Shown: piece by piece, positions 5,801 to 13,941 of the stretch
Position numbering within the stretch: position 1 is the first letter of the stretch
Layout: each line of letters starts with the position of its first letter
Origin: Flavobacterium psychrophilum
GTDB taxonomy: Bacteria; Bacteroidota; Bacteroidia; Flavobacteriales; Flavobacteriaceae
DNA: 17,555 nucleotides
Direction: 5' to 3'
Assembly (NCBI GenBank): GCA_003243255.1
Contig: QFQM01000089.1
Coordinates: forward strand, 1 to 17,555
Program-made: the position numbers and the translations under genes
Notes under the pieces: generated by a model
Told to the model about the DNA's origin: nothing
The model's database searches: none
The model's input: only the letters and a program-made list of their open reading frames with translations

Positions 5801-8800
5801 ATGACCCTAGAAAAACGATTACTTACCTACTGGAAAAATAATCTGGCAGATGCAATGCGTGCATCCGTTGATGTCTCTCCATCCAATTCCTATCAACCGA
5901 TCAATGATCCATTTTATACCGGAAGAATTGAGGAATCTATTACAACTGTCTTGTTTGAAAAAGAAGAGGTAAAGCGAAACAAGGAAAAAGGTATCACACG
6001 AAAAGATAACCCTGAATGGGAACGACTTGAAAGAATTTTAATAATAATCTCGCCTTTCAAAGTAAACCCCATCCCTGAAAATCTTCAGTACATGGGTAAC
6101 AGCAAAAGTCTATATCCATTTTGGATACCAGCAAACTTTCTAAGAACAGGGGAACTTAAAGTTCATGACGAATACTTTCCGTTGATACCGAGAGAGTATC
6201 TAAGTCCGATTGGTAATGAATTCCATGATTTTGTTCTCAGCACAGTGGATGAAATTGATCAGGCAGCTGCATTGAAGCGCGAGCCAATCGAAAGCTGGGC
6301 TGTATATGTGAAGTACATTGAAGACATTTTTAATAAACTCACAGAACAGTCTTTTACTGATTACCAAGTAGATGATCATCTTGTCGTAAAAGAAACAACT
6401 GTGGTTATCCCTGACAAAGAAGTAGGAGCCGCCATAGCCATCATCGATTTGTATAAACATCTACTGGAAGAAGAAAAACTTCCGCCTTTGCTTCATCAAT
6501 TCATCACGCTGGATAACAAGCAACCGAACCGTGAACCAATAAAAGCAAAGGATTTTATTGAAGGCCATCTTCAGCACCTTGGGCAAATGGGTAATTTATT
6601 TCCGCTTAGCATCAGCCAGCGGAAAAGTTTATATAGTTATTTGGAATCAAGCACCGCACTGGTGTTTGCAGTTAATGGTCCTCCGGGAACAGGTAAGACT
6701 ACTCTATTACAAAGTATTGTCGCCAATGAAGTTGTGCTATCAGCCATTAGAGGAAAGGAGGCACCTTTGATCCTTGCCTGCTCTGCGAACAATCAGGCAG
6801 TGACCAACATTAATGAAAGTTTTATTAAGGCCGATAGCAATCTGAGCGATTTAAAAGATCGTTGGCTACCCGACTTCTCTGGATATGCCTCCTATCTTCC
6901 GGCCAATGACAAATCAGAAAAAGAACTTGCCAATTTAAATTTTATCAAACTAGGGAAAGCCCCAGGTACTTTCTCCGCTATTGAAACCTCAACTTACGTA
7001 AGTTGCGCTAAAGATATATATCTGCAAAGAGGCAACGACTATCTCAATAAGAATTACCTGCAAGTGGAAGAATTAACAGATGCATTGCAACGTGAGATTC
7101 TTGGGATTAAATCATCGCTTGAAACTGGAAGCAATCTCTGGAAAAAACTAAGCGAAGCCATTACCAGTTTTAAAGTTCACTTCGTCAGCACTGCCAATGA
7201 TGATCAATACCACCGCATACAATTCTGGAATGAACTAAGGCAAGAACTTGAATCACTGGAAGCGAAGACAAAATCGTATTTTGATCACGAGCCCTTCTTC
7301 AGAAAGCTGTTCTGCTTTTTTTCTTTTTCGCGATGGATAAAAGAAAGAGAACTAGAAGTAAAAACAGTTTTTAGGAATTTCCAGCTACATCAAAACGACC
7401 TTAATTATCGATCCAGAATTGACCTTCTAGAATATCTTCTACAAAAAATAGAAGCAGTAATTGCAATAGAAAACTACTTGAGGAATTGGAGCCACTGGAA
7501 GGAAGAAAATAAAATATTTCATAATCCTCCCGACAATGAGCAGGCGATGTGGGATATTGAATATACTAAATTAAAGTCCGATAAAATCATTGGTTATTTC
7601 TTTGATGAAGTGGATGTCTCCTTGAGACATAAAGCATTTCATCTTGCCATTCACTATTGGGAAGGTCGCTGGCTGGATACCATGACAGGCCAACTCAATC
7701 GCAAAGAATTGAATAATGGACTTGGCGATAAGATGGAAAGATGGAGAACCCGCGCAATGCTTACACCATGCTTTGTAAGCACCTTCTATATGGCGCCCAA
7801 ATTCTTCTCTTATTCCAATAGAGTTGGATATAACGATGACAAGACTCCAAAGTGGGAAAGTCCTCCCATGACTTCGTTTATTGATTTACTAATCGTAGAT
7901 GAGTCTGGTCAGGTGAGTCCTGAAATAGGAACGGCTATTTTCGGATTAGCGAAGAAAGCAGTGATTGTAGGTGACGTTAAACAAATTGAGCCCGTCTGGA
8001 ACATGACGCCTAAGATGGATATGGGGAATCTCGTAAGGCAAAAAATTATGTCCAATGTCGAAGAGGCGATTCACAGAAGCCTATCTGAAAATGGTTTTCT
8101 CAGTTCTAATGGGTCGATCATGAAGATGGCTCAAAATGCTTGCGACATTCTTGATTCATCGAACAAGTTAAAAGAGCGAGGCATGATGCTGGTAGAGCAT
8201 AGAAGATGCTATGATGAAATCATAGCCTATTGTAATGACCTCGCTTATGAAGGTATGCTGAAGCCCATGAAGGGAAAAGCTAGTTCGAGCCCATTGTTTG
8301 CGCCAATGTTATTAATCCATAGTGAAGGCGGTTCACAAGTGAATAACAAGGATCGTTCAAACGAAGTTGAAGCCGAGCACATCAAGAAATGGCTCACCAC
8401 AAATAGATCTAAAATTGAAGATCATTATAACCGCGACAAATCTAAGACTCGTAAAACGATCGAAGATGTCATTGGCATTATTACTCCATTTAAAGGGCAA
8501 AAACGTTTATTAGTAAACAAACTTAAGAGTGCGGGTTTCCAGGTTAGTAAAATGAAAATTGGAACCGTTCACGCCTTGCAGGGAGCTGAGCGAGAAATTA
8601 TTCTATTCTCATCGGTATACGATGAAGGTGATGTATCGGTGATGTTCTTTGATCGTGACAATAAACCGAACATTCTAAATGTCGCGGTATCACGCGCCAA
8701 AGAGAGCTTCATTGTTTTTGGAAATGAACGGATATTCAATGCAAAGTCTAATACTCCATCTGGGAAGCTTATTAAGTATTTGGAGAAAAGTACTGTTTAG
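5801..8800 (+). CDS. UPF1-like superfamily 1 helicase (AAA_11/AAA_12 type)
   Basis: The 999-residue protein has a complete set of SF1B helicase motifs. Walker A is GPPGTGKT (293-300); motif Ia is ACSANNQAVTNI (326-337); Walker B is VDESGQ (699-704); motif III is VGDVKQIEPV (723-732); motif IV is VEHRRC (798-803); motif V is GTVHALQGAEREII (921-934); motif VI is LNVAVSRAKESF (959-970). All ATP-binding and arginine-finger residues look intact, so it should be an active ATP-dependent helicase or translocase on DNA or RNA. The first 290 residues are an accessory domain I do not recognise. About 380-690 is a long, partly coiled-coil insertion between motifs Ia and II. It ends 100 bases before the nuclease-APAZ gene on the same strand. 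A role in the Argonaute system (unwinding target or guide duplexes) is inference from this adjacency. Confidence 0.9.
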   Translation: MTLEKRLLTYWKNNLADAMRASVDVSPSNSYQPINDPFYTGRIEESITTVLFEKEEVKRNKEKGITRKDNPEWERLERILIIISPFKVNPIPENLQYMGNSKSLYPFWIPANFLRTGELKVHDEYFPLIPREYLSPIGNEFHDFVLSTVDEIDQAAALKREPIESWAVYVKYIEDIFNKLTEQSFTDYQVDDHLVVKETTVVIPDKEVGAAIAIIDLYKHLLEEEKLPPLLHQFITLDNKQPNREPIKAKDFIEGHLQHLGQMGNLFPLSISQRKSLYSYLESSTALVFAVNGPPGTGKTTLLQSIVANEVVLSAIRGKEAPLILACSANNQAVTNINESFIKADSNLSDLKDRWLPDFSGYASYLPANDKSEKELANLNFIKLGKAPGTFSAIETSTYVSCAKDIYLQRGNDYLNKNYLQVEELTDALQREILGIKSSLETGSNLWKKLSEAITSFKVHFVSTANDDQYHRIQFWNELRQELESLEAKTKSYFDHEPFFRKLFCFFSFSRWIKERELEVKTVFRNFQLHQNDLNYRSRIDLLEYLLQKIEAVIAIENYLRNWSHWKEENKIFHNPPDNEQAMWDIEYTKLKSDKIIGYFFDEVDVSLRHKAFHLAIHYWEGRWLDTMTGQLNRKELNNGLGDKMERWRTRAMLTPCFVSTFYMAPKFFSYSNRVGYNDDKTPKWESPPMTSFIDLLIVDESGQVSPEIGTAIFGLAKKAVIVGDVKQIEPVWNMTPKMDMGNLVRQKIMSNVEEAIHRSLSENGFLSSNGSIMKMAQNACDILDSSNKLKERGMMLVEHRRCYDEIIAYCNDLAYEGMLKPMKGKASSSPLFAPMLLIHSEGGSQVNNKDRSNEVEAEHIKKWLTTNRSKIEDHYNRDKSKTRKTIEDVIGIITPFKGQKRLLVNKLKSAGFQVSKMKIGTVHALQGAEREIILFSSVYDEGDVSVMFFDRDNKPNILNVAVSRAKESFIVFGNERIFNAKSNTPSGKLIKYLEKSTV

Positions 8801-8824
8801 GAATTTAATCATGCTCAAATAAGG

Positions 8825-8869
8825 TAGCCATTATGGGCATTTAGCTTGTCATTTAGGCTAAAATAATGG
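8825..8869 (+). other. Inverted repeats in the helicase/nuclease intergenic gap
   Basis: In the 100-base gap, CCATTAT (8828-8834) and ATAATGG (8863-8869) are complementary, and the overlapping pair TAGCC (8825-8829) and GGCTA (8856-8860) gives an alternative stem. There is no T-run after it, so it is a poor terminator candidate. It might be an operator or an mRNA processing/folding element that lets the nuclease-Argonaute pair be expressed differently from the helicase. Confidence 0.25.
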
Positions 8870-8900
8870 TGAAATCGAGGTTTTTAGGTATCTTTTCGAT

Positions 8901-10262
8901 ATGGGCAAAATTGTCAATGACACGCACATTATCGGTGAAAGGGGCGTTATCCGTTTCCACGATTATTGTAACTCACATTTCCCGTATATCTGCTTCAGGG
9001 AAGTACTACGAAATGATTTCGGCATTGATGGCGAAGTGGAGCTCGTAAGGATTAATGAAGACAGCAAAAAGGAGATGACCGGTGAACTTTTAAAGGTTCA
9101 AATAAAATCCTCCTTTGGATCGGGCTATCTGAAAAAACGTTCAGATGGTTCGTTTTCTTTCTCCGCTAAGAAAGTCGACTTAGAATATTGGTCCAAGTAC
9201 GATCTTGGGGTTTTGCTAATTATTTATGACGATGCAACAGAAAATCTTTACGCCAAAAAGATTCGGCAGGAAGATTATTTAGGAGCAAAGAAAAAATCCT
9301 ATCCAATATTATTTGGAAAAGAAAATCTCCTTGAAAAAGGAAAGAACGATTTTGTACAAAAGTTTTCTGCGGACTTTAAAACCAGGGTGAGCTTCGATAC
9401 TCTTGAACAATTAACCACAAATCTGCTATACGTAAAGCATCATCCAAGACGGCTCTATATTTACGACTCAAAGTATGCAACTAAGAAAGAGCTATTTGAA
9501 AAATTAGTTGATGCTAACGAGGCACCGTACTTTTTGCTGTACAATAAAAGAATAATCACAGGAAATCACATCGCAAAAAACTTTGCGATCTTTTGCGAAT
9601 GCACGGTGACAGAACCCAACAAGCCAACAATCATAGAGCTAGAAGAAATACTGAAGAGCCAGGTGTATCGAAGAAACTTGATTGAATTGATGAATCAGAT
9701 GTTCAAAGATTATGTCAGAAAGAAAGGAGTTTGGTATAGTAAAGATTATAAGCGTTACTATTTTGCCAAGCCAAGGGAGTTGAATGAAAAGGCTATAGAT
9801 AAAACCTCAATTAAGACAGGTAAGATTACCTCCAAAAAGGTAGTAACGTATCATGAATATGGAAAGGATCATTTTTATAAGCACATCGCCTTTGAAATAG
9901 ATTACATTTTTAACCTGGGGCAAATCTTCATGATCATCAATCCAAAGTATCTTTTTACAACTGATGGGAAGATTACACTCAAGCCCGCAAAGATTACAAA
10001 ATACACGAACTTTTTAACTTCAAGGGAATGGAATAGCCAGGTGCAGGACCAACTCTATGTTGTTCTCAATTTTTTGGTAAATGCTGAAGGTGGTGTTGAA
10101 GTTGTGACAACGGATGACTTAAAATTTTACCTCACCCGATTCATTCACCAGGATGTGCGTTTCGGAATACCCTCTGATGTTCCCTCTGACAGAACTTCCC
10201 AAAAGAAGGAGAGAGAAGAGAGAGTCCAAGCTGAAAGATCAAAACAAACCTCCTTTCTATAA
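8901..10262 (+). CDS. DUF4365 (DREN-type) nuclease fused to an APAZ domain, SPARDA effector
   Basis: The 453-residue protein is the effector half of a short-Argonaute system. Residues about 8-165 match DUF4365, a PD-(D/E)XK-type nuclease: E13 in GERG, D43 in DFGIDGEVEL, and the Q67-x-K69 motif in LLKVQIKSS are all present, so it should be catalytically competent. About 170-425 form an APAZ domain, the segment that binds the short Argonaute in place of its missing N and PAZ parts. Its recognisable parts are YSKDYKRYYFAKPRE (279-293) and the KHIAFEIDYIF...IINPKYLFTTDGK block (327-356). The tail 430-453 is charged and probably disordered. In SPARDA, guide-directed recognition of invading DNA by the partner triggers collateral DNA/RNA cleavage and growth arrest of the infected cell. 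The stop overlaps the Argonaute start by one base. The ATG at 8901 gives the normal DUF4365 N-terminus. Confidence 0.88.
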   Translation: MGKIVNDTHIIGERGVIRFHDYCNSHFPYICFREVLRNDFGIDGEVELVRINEDSKKEMTGELLKVQIKSSFGSGYLKKRSDGSFSFSAKKVDLEYWSKYDLGVLLIIYDDATENLYAKKIRQEDYLGAKKKSYPILFGKENLLEKGKNDFVQKFSADFKTRVSFDTLEQLTTNLLYVKHHPRRLYIYDSKYATKKELFEKLVDANEAPYFLLYNKRIITGNHIAKNFAIFCECTVTEPNKPTIIELEEILKSQVYRRNLIELMNQMFKDYVRKKGVWYSKDYKRYYFAKPRELNEKAIDKTSIKTGKITSKKVVTYHEYGKDHFYKHIAFEIDYIFNLGQIFMIINPKYLFTTDGKITLKPAKITKYTNFLTSREWNSQVQDQLYVVLNFLVNAEGGVEVVTTDDLKFYLTRFIHQDVRFGIPSDVPSDRTSQKKEREERVQAERSKQTSFL

Positions 10263-11902
10263 TGATTTCTACCACAACACAGTTTACGACTGAATTATTA
10301 ACGGAGCCATTGCTTGAGTTCGGGGATGAGTTCTTGTCCTCTGATCCGAAAACTGGAATTTCACGAAGTGGTTTTTTCTCTGTTTCGAATAATATTCACA
10401 GATCCGAGATTCACTATGCTATTATCGGAACAAACAATCATATCGAGAGCACGAAAGAATGGATAGCACAGTTTGAAAAGCATATTCAGGCAAAGGTAGA
10501 GTACACGGAAGATGAGGCGATAAGTGTAGACATAGTTGATGGGGAGGTAGTAGAATATGCAGGCCATTCTACTGATGAAAGTGAGGAGGAAGAAGAAATT
10601 ACGGATAGTCAAATGAATTCTATTTTCTCCACGAGCGAGGAGTCCGCAACTTCACCAACTGATGAGGATACAACCTTCGAAATAAACAAACGTATGAATC
10701 CAGACTTTCCTGGATTCACAGCTGAATCTGTTTTTAAGTGTCGCTTCTTCAACGATGACTCTAATAACAAACCCATAAAAGAACTAACCATAGATGCTAT
10801 TCTTCAAGGAGACTTTCCAAAGCTGGATAAAGCTATGCGCATAGCTGATCTGTATATAGGAGCCTACAAGCAACTCATTGAAGACAGTATTTCAAAACCC
10901 AATATTTGTGTTATCATAATTCCTTCAGAAGTTTACAAAAAACTCTCTTCTGTAAAATATTCAAACGGAAAATACTTTAATCTCAGAAGGTATCTGAAAT
11001 CTCAACTTATTACAGTATCCAATTCCATCCCCGTTCAAATCCTTTTGGAGGATACAATTAAAGGGACAAAGAAATCTTTGCAGGATACTACTATGCAAGC
11101 GTGGAACTTTATTACCGCGAACTATTATAAGAACGGAGGTATACCGTGGACACTGACACTAAAAGATAAAACAACCTGCTTCATTGGGATTAGCTTTCAC
11201 AGGGTCCAGGATACTAAAAAGAATTTAATGCGATCCAGTATTGCACAAGCTTTCAACTATGAGGGAAAGGGTATCATCTTTATAGGTAAACAGTTTGAAT
11301 GGGACTCGGATGTAACTAATACACCGGCACCTCACTTAACTCATGCATATGCTGAGGAGCTAATGCAAAACGTGCTGGCAGAGTACAAGCGCTACAATAA
11401 AGTTCCTCCGGCTAGGGTTGTTATTCATAAAACAACAGACTTTTGGGATGCGTCAATTCATTCTGGATATGCGGAAGCCGAAGGTTTTAGACACGGCATA
11501 AATAAAGTGTTGGGAGAAGATGTAGAAATAGACCTTGTAACAATTAAATCTTCCAAGGTAAAGTTATTAAGAAACAGAGGTAAATATCCTGTTCTACGTG
11601 GCACTTTAATGAAGATGAGCGATAAATATGGTCTACTTTATACAACAGGTTACATACCCTATTTCGAATCATTTCCAGGAGTACATATTCCTCATGGTTT
11701 TGAAATAAGCATTTATTCAGGAGATAGCACCATTAAAAAAGTTTGTGAAGAGATTATGGCACTCACTAAGCTAAATTTTAACAATTGCAGTTATTATGAC
11801 AGCTTACCCATTACAATCAGGTTCGCACAACGCGTTGGTGAAATAATACAGTACATGCAAGATGGAGTCACCCCACCAAACAAATATTATTTCTATATGT
11901 AG
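10262..11902 (+). CDS. Short prokaryotic Argonaute (MID-PIWI), catalytically inactive
   Basis: The 546-residue protein has no N or PAZ domain. About 15-270 is the MID domain, with the guide 5'-end pocket region at LRRYLKSQLI (241-250) and IPVQ (256-259). About 275-546 is the PIWI domain. The DEDX nuclease tetrad is broken: the first aspartate position reads FIGIS (serine 311), and the HRDG-like motif reads VVIHKTTDF (387-394), with threonine where the second catalytic aspartate sits. It should therefore bind guide and target without cutting, as in all short pAgos, leaving cleavage to the DUF4365-APAZ partner. The ATG shares one base with the partner's stop (TAATG), which implies translational coupling and a 1:1 complex. 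Odd feature: an acidic, Ser/Thr-rich insert at about 80-140 (including ESEEEEEITDS), which makes it longer than the usual 450-500 residues. Confidence 0.9.
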   Translation: MISTTTQFTTELLTEPLLEFGDEFLSSDPKTGISRSGFFSVSNNIHRSEIHYAIIGTNNHIESTKEWIAQFEKHIQAKVEYTEDEAISVDIVDGEVVEYAGHSTDESEEEEEITDSQMNSIFSTSEESATSPTDEDTTFEINKRMNPDFPGFTAESVFKCRFFNDDSNNKPIKELTIDAILQGDFPKLDKAMRIADLYIGAYKQLIEDSISKPNICVIIIPSEVYKKLSSVKYSNGKYFNLRRYLKSQLITVSNSIPVQILLEDTIKGTKKSLQDTTMQAWNFITANYYKNGGIPWTLTLKDKTTCFIGISFHRVQDTKKNLMRSSIAQAFNYEGKGIIFIGKQFEWDSDVTNTPAPHLTHAYAEELMQNVLAEYKRYNKVPPARVVIHKTTDFWDASIHSGYAEAEGFRHGINKVLGEDVEIDLVTIKSSKVKLLRNRGKYPVLRGTLMKMSDKYGLLYTTGYIPYFESFPGVHIPHGFEISIYSGDSTIKKVCEEIMALTKLNFNNCSYYDSLPITIRFAQRVGEIIQYMQDGVTPPNKYYFYM

Positions 11903-11948
11903 TCTGTCATTCTGCAAGTAAAAAATCAGGCAAAAGACGAGAATTAAA

Positions 11949-13439
11949 ATGAGCAGAGAGCGTGTAGAAAAATTAATTCAACAAAGGGAGAATATCCGTC
12001 TGGAGTTCAAAGAATCGCGGCATGAGTTGCCTGCAAATCTTTTTGAAACCATCTGCGCAATGCTTAATCGAGAAGGTGGAGATATTTTGTTAGGCGTAGC
12101 AGATAGTGGAACGATTACAGGTATTGAGGAAGCAAGAATTGAAACACTCAAAACAAATCTGGTTAATCTTTCCAACAATCCACAAAAGATTGATCCACCC
12201 TTTATTTTATTTCCTCAAACCTATTTAATCAACGGGCAAACAGTTATTCATATACAAGCGCCATCCAGTTCACAAGTACATAAAACAAGTGGGTATGTTT
12301 TTGATCGCAGTAATGATGGGGACTTTAAGGTAAATCAACCACAGCAGATTGCTGAACTTTATAATCGCAAGCGTACCTACTATACAGAAGGTGTAATTTA
12401 TCCCGGTCTTCGCTTCGAAGATTTTAAGCCGGAATTGTTTCCCGTTATACGCAACCTGATCAATAGTAATAATCCTAATCATCCGTGGCTTGCCCTTAAT
12501 GATGTAAGCATGCTTCAAATGGCCGGGCTATGGAAAAGAGATCATCAAACCGGGCAGGAAGGATACACGCTAGCGGCCGCTCTTCTATTGGGTAAAGATT
12601 GGGTGATCCAACAGATTTTACCTCACTATAAAATCGATGCATTACTTCGTAAGGTAAATACGGATCGATATGACGATCGCGAATATATACAGGCAAATCT
12701 GATAGAAGCGTATGATCAGGTTATGGCCTTCACCGCCAAACACCTTCCTGATAAGTTCTTTATGGAAGACGATCAGCGGGTGAGCCTTCGAACAAAAATC
12801 TTTCGGGAAATTGTAGCGAACCTGATTGTGCATCGTGAATACACCAATGCGCATCCTACCACGTTTATTATTTATAAAGATCGGGTAGAGACAGAGAATG
12901 CTAATAACCCGCACGGTGAAGGCCCCATCGATCCAAATAATTTTGCTCCTTTCCCTAAAAATCCAACCATTGCCAAGTTCTTTATCCAGCTTGGCCGGGT
13001 AGACGAATTGGGATCAGGCGTTTTGAACGTCACGAAGTACCTTGAGCACTATTCCCCTGGCAAAAAACCAATATTTAGTGAGGGTAGTACATTTAAAAGC
13101 ATCATTCCATTAGATGAGGTTCTTCTGGATGGTCATGCAAAGACCGATGATGCTGTAAATGATGCTGTAAATGATGCTGTAAATGATGCTGTAAATGATG
13201 CTGTAAATGATACCGTTAGTGAAGCAGTTAAAGAGAGGCTCAAAATGGAGATTCTGCTGATACAGAATCAGGAAGGGCTATCGCTGGAGGATGTAAAAAA
13301 GAATTTCGGTATTGAGCGTGCTACCGCTCAACGTGATATGAAATATCTTAAAGATGCTGATTTAGTAACCTTTAAAGGTGCCGCTAAAACCGGAAAATAT
13401 GTACTGACCAGAAAGGCATTACAGCTTTTCAAAAGCTAG
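11949..13439 (+). CDS. AlbA_2 (Schlafen-type) ATP-binding putative regulator with C-terminal winged helix
   Basis: This is a 496-residue protein of the family long misnamed RecG-like helicase; no helicase motif is present. Residues about 13-130 are the AlbA_2/Schlafen-type domain (LEFKESR, ICAMLNREGGDILLGVAD, GITGIEE-like turn). About 270-395 form a GHKL-like ATPase region with REIVANLIVHREY (the Asn-containing Bergerat-type motif) and GRVDELGSGVLNV. About 401-428 is a tandem DAVN linker, and 430-496 is a winged-helix segment (LEDVKKNFGIERATAQRDMKYLKDADLV). Members are common in defence islands and are thought to be transcriptional regulators. It starts 47 bases after the Argonaute stop on the same strand, so it may be co-transcribed. 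Whether it controls the Argonaute system or is a separate gene is not settled by the sequence. Confidence 0.85.
   Translation: MSRERVEKLIQQRENIRLEFKESRHELPANLFETICAMLNREGGDILLGVADSGTITGIEEARIETLKTNLVNLSNNPQKIDPPFILFPQTYLINGQTVIHIQAPSSSQVHKTSGYVFDRSNDGDFKVNQPQQIAELYNRKRTYYTEGVIYPGLRFEDFKPELFPVIRNLINSNNPNHPWLALNDVSMLQMAGLWKRDHQTGQEGYTLAAALLLGKDWVIQQILPHYKIDALLRKVNTDRYDDREYIQANLIEAYDQVMAFTAKHLPDKFFMEDDQRVSLRTKIFREIVANLIVHREYTNAHPTTFIIYKDRVETENANNPHGEGPIDPNNFAPFPKNPTIAKFFIQLGRVDELGSGVLNVTKYLEHYSPGKKPIFSEGSTFKSIIPLDEVLLDGHAKTDDAVNDAVNDAVNDAVNDAVNDTVSEAVKERLKMEILLIQNQEGLSLEDVKKNFGIERATAQRDMKYLKDADLVTFKGAAKTGKYVLTRKALQLFKS
13149..13232 (+). repeat. In-frame 12-base tandem repeat encoding DAVN
   Basis: GATGCTGTAAAT occurs five times without a single base change (13149-13208), followed by two decayed copies, GATACCGTTAGT (DTVS) and GAAGCAGTTAAA (EAVK), to 13232. 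It encodes the linker between the ATPase region and the winged-helix tail of the AlbA_2 protein. Identical copies at the DNA level indicate recent expansion by slippage. Each gain or loss of a unit changes the linker by four residues and keeps the frame, so length variation without loss of function is expected. Confidence 0.95.
13423..13437. repeat. Short perfect inverted repeat at the end of the AlbA_2 gene
   Basis: AGCTTTT-C-AAAAGCT overlaps the last codons and the stop. A further AGCTTT lies at 13492-13497 between the convergent genes. No long T-run follows, so it is only a weak candidate for a transcription end point of the convergent pair. Confidence 0.3.
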
Positions 13440-13501
13440 ACGATGGCGAGTAACAGTAGACTTTGAATATCTCAACTGCCTTAATAAAACGAGCTTTCAA
13501 T

Positions 13502-13936
13502 TTATTTAACCTTAAGATAGATGTTCCGTTTGTTCTTTCCTTTCTGTAGTCTTTGGTTTTTCAAATCCAGTTTGAAAGCCAGCAGGAGGCCAGACATCGC
13601 TGGATTAAGTGAGCTATCAGTAGGATCAAAAGAAACCTGGTAGGTAGGCATGGGGTGATTCTCTTCATGCTGTAAGTTCTGCCAACCTCGACCATTGTAT
13701 TCGTCCAGTCTCCATTTGTTATTGCTTACTTCAAAACCGTTTTGCTTGGGTGCTATAAAAATGGTATCGCGTATACGGCCAACACCCAACCTGTTATCAG
13801 TGATCGGATGAATGACATCAAAAACAGTTTCCTTCACATACATACCAGCAATCTGATCTTTCTGAACAGATGGCTTTGTGCACGACACTGATAGCATGTA
13901 AATAATTATTGAAGTCATTATTATTACTCCTTTCAT
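13502..13936 (-). CDS. Small putative lipoprotein of unknown function
   Basis: This is a 144-residue protein with a hydrophobic N-terminus ending in the lipobox LSVSC (cysteine 19), so it is probably lipid-anchored in the envelope. The rest is a beta-rich, polar domain with DTIFIAPKQNGFEVSNNKWRLDEYNG, reminiscent of small lipocalin-like envelope proteins, but I do not recognise a family. Two starts are possible: ATG at 13936, which gives a Lys at position 2 suited to a signal peptide, and ATG at 13918, which follows AAAGGAG at good Shine-Dalgarno distance. It begins 5 bases after the RteC-like gene ends, on the same strand, and is surely co-transcribed with it. It is convergent with the AlbA_2 gene. 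Confidence 0.7.
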   Translation of the reverse strand: MKGVIIMTSIIIYMLSVSCTKPSVQKDQIAGMYVKETVFDVIHPITDNRLGVGRIRDTIFIAPKQNGFEVSNNKWRLDEYNGRGWQNLQHEENHPMPTYQVSFDPTDSSLNPAMSGLLLAFKLDLKNQRLQKGKNKRNIYLKVK

Positions 13937-13941
13937 AAAAT

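Noticed and set aside
6200..6460. Minus-strand frames inside the helicase, Argonaute, AlbA_2 and SusC genes
   Set aside because: They are antisense shadows of long, well-supported genes with clear domain motifs.
8889..8896. TATCTTTT as a -7 promoter element for the nuclease-Argonaute pair
   Set aside because: It would place the start of transcription at or after the ATG, and no -33 element is at a suitable distance.
8866..9048. 60-residue plus-strand frame overlapping the nuclease start
   Set aside because: It lies mostly within the DUF4365 coding sequence in another frame and lacks any recognisable protein character.
10262..11902. Catalytically active Argonaute
   Set aside because: Serine replaces the first PIWI aspartate and the HRDG-like motif reads HKTT, so it should not slice.
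13149..13232. CRISPR array
   Set aside because: The units are 12 bases, directly adjacent without spacers, and in frame within a protein gene.
11949..13439. RecG-like ATP-dependent DNA helicase, the common database name for this family
   Set aside because: No Walker A/B or helicase motifs are visible; the AlbA_2 and GHKL-like regions fit better.
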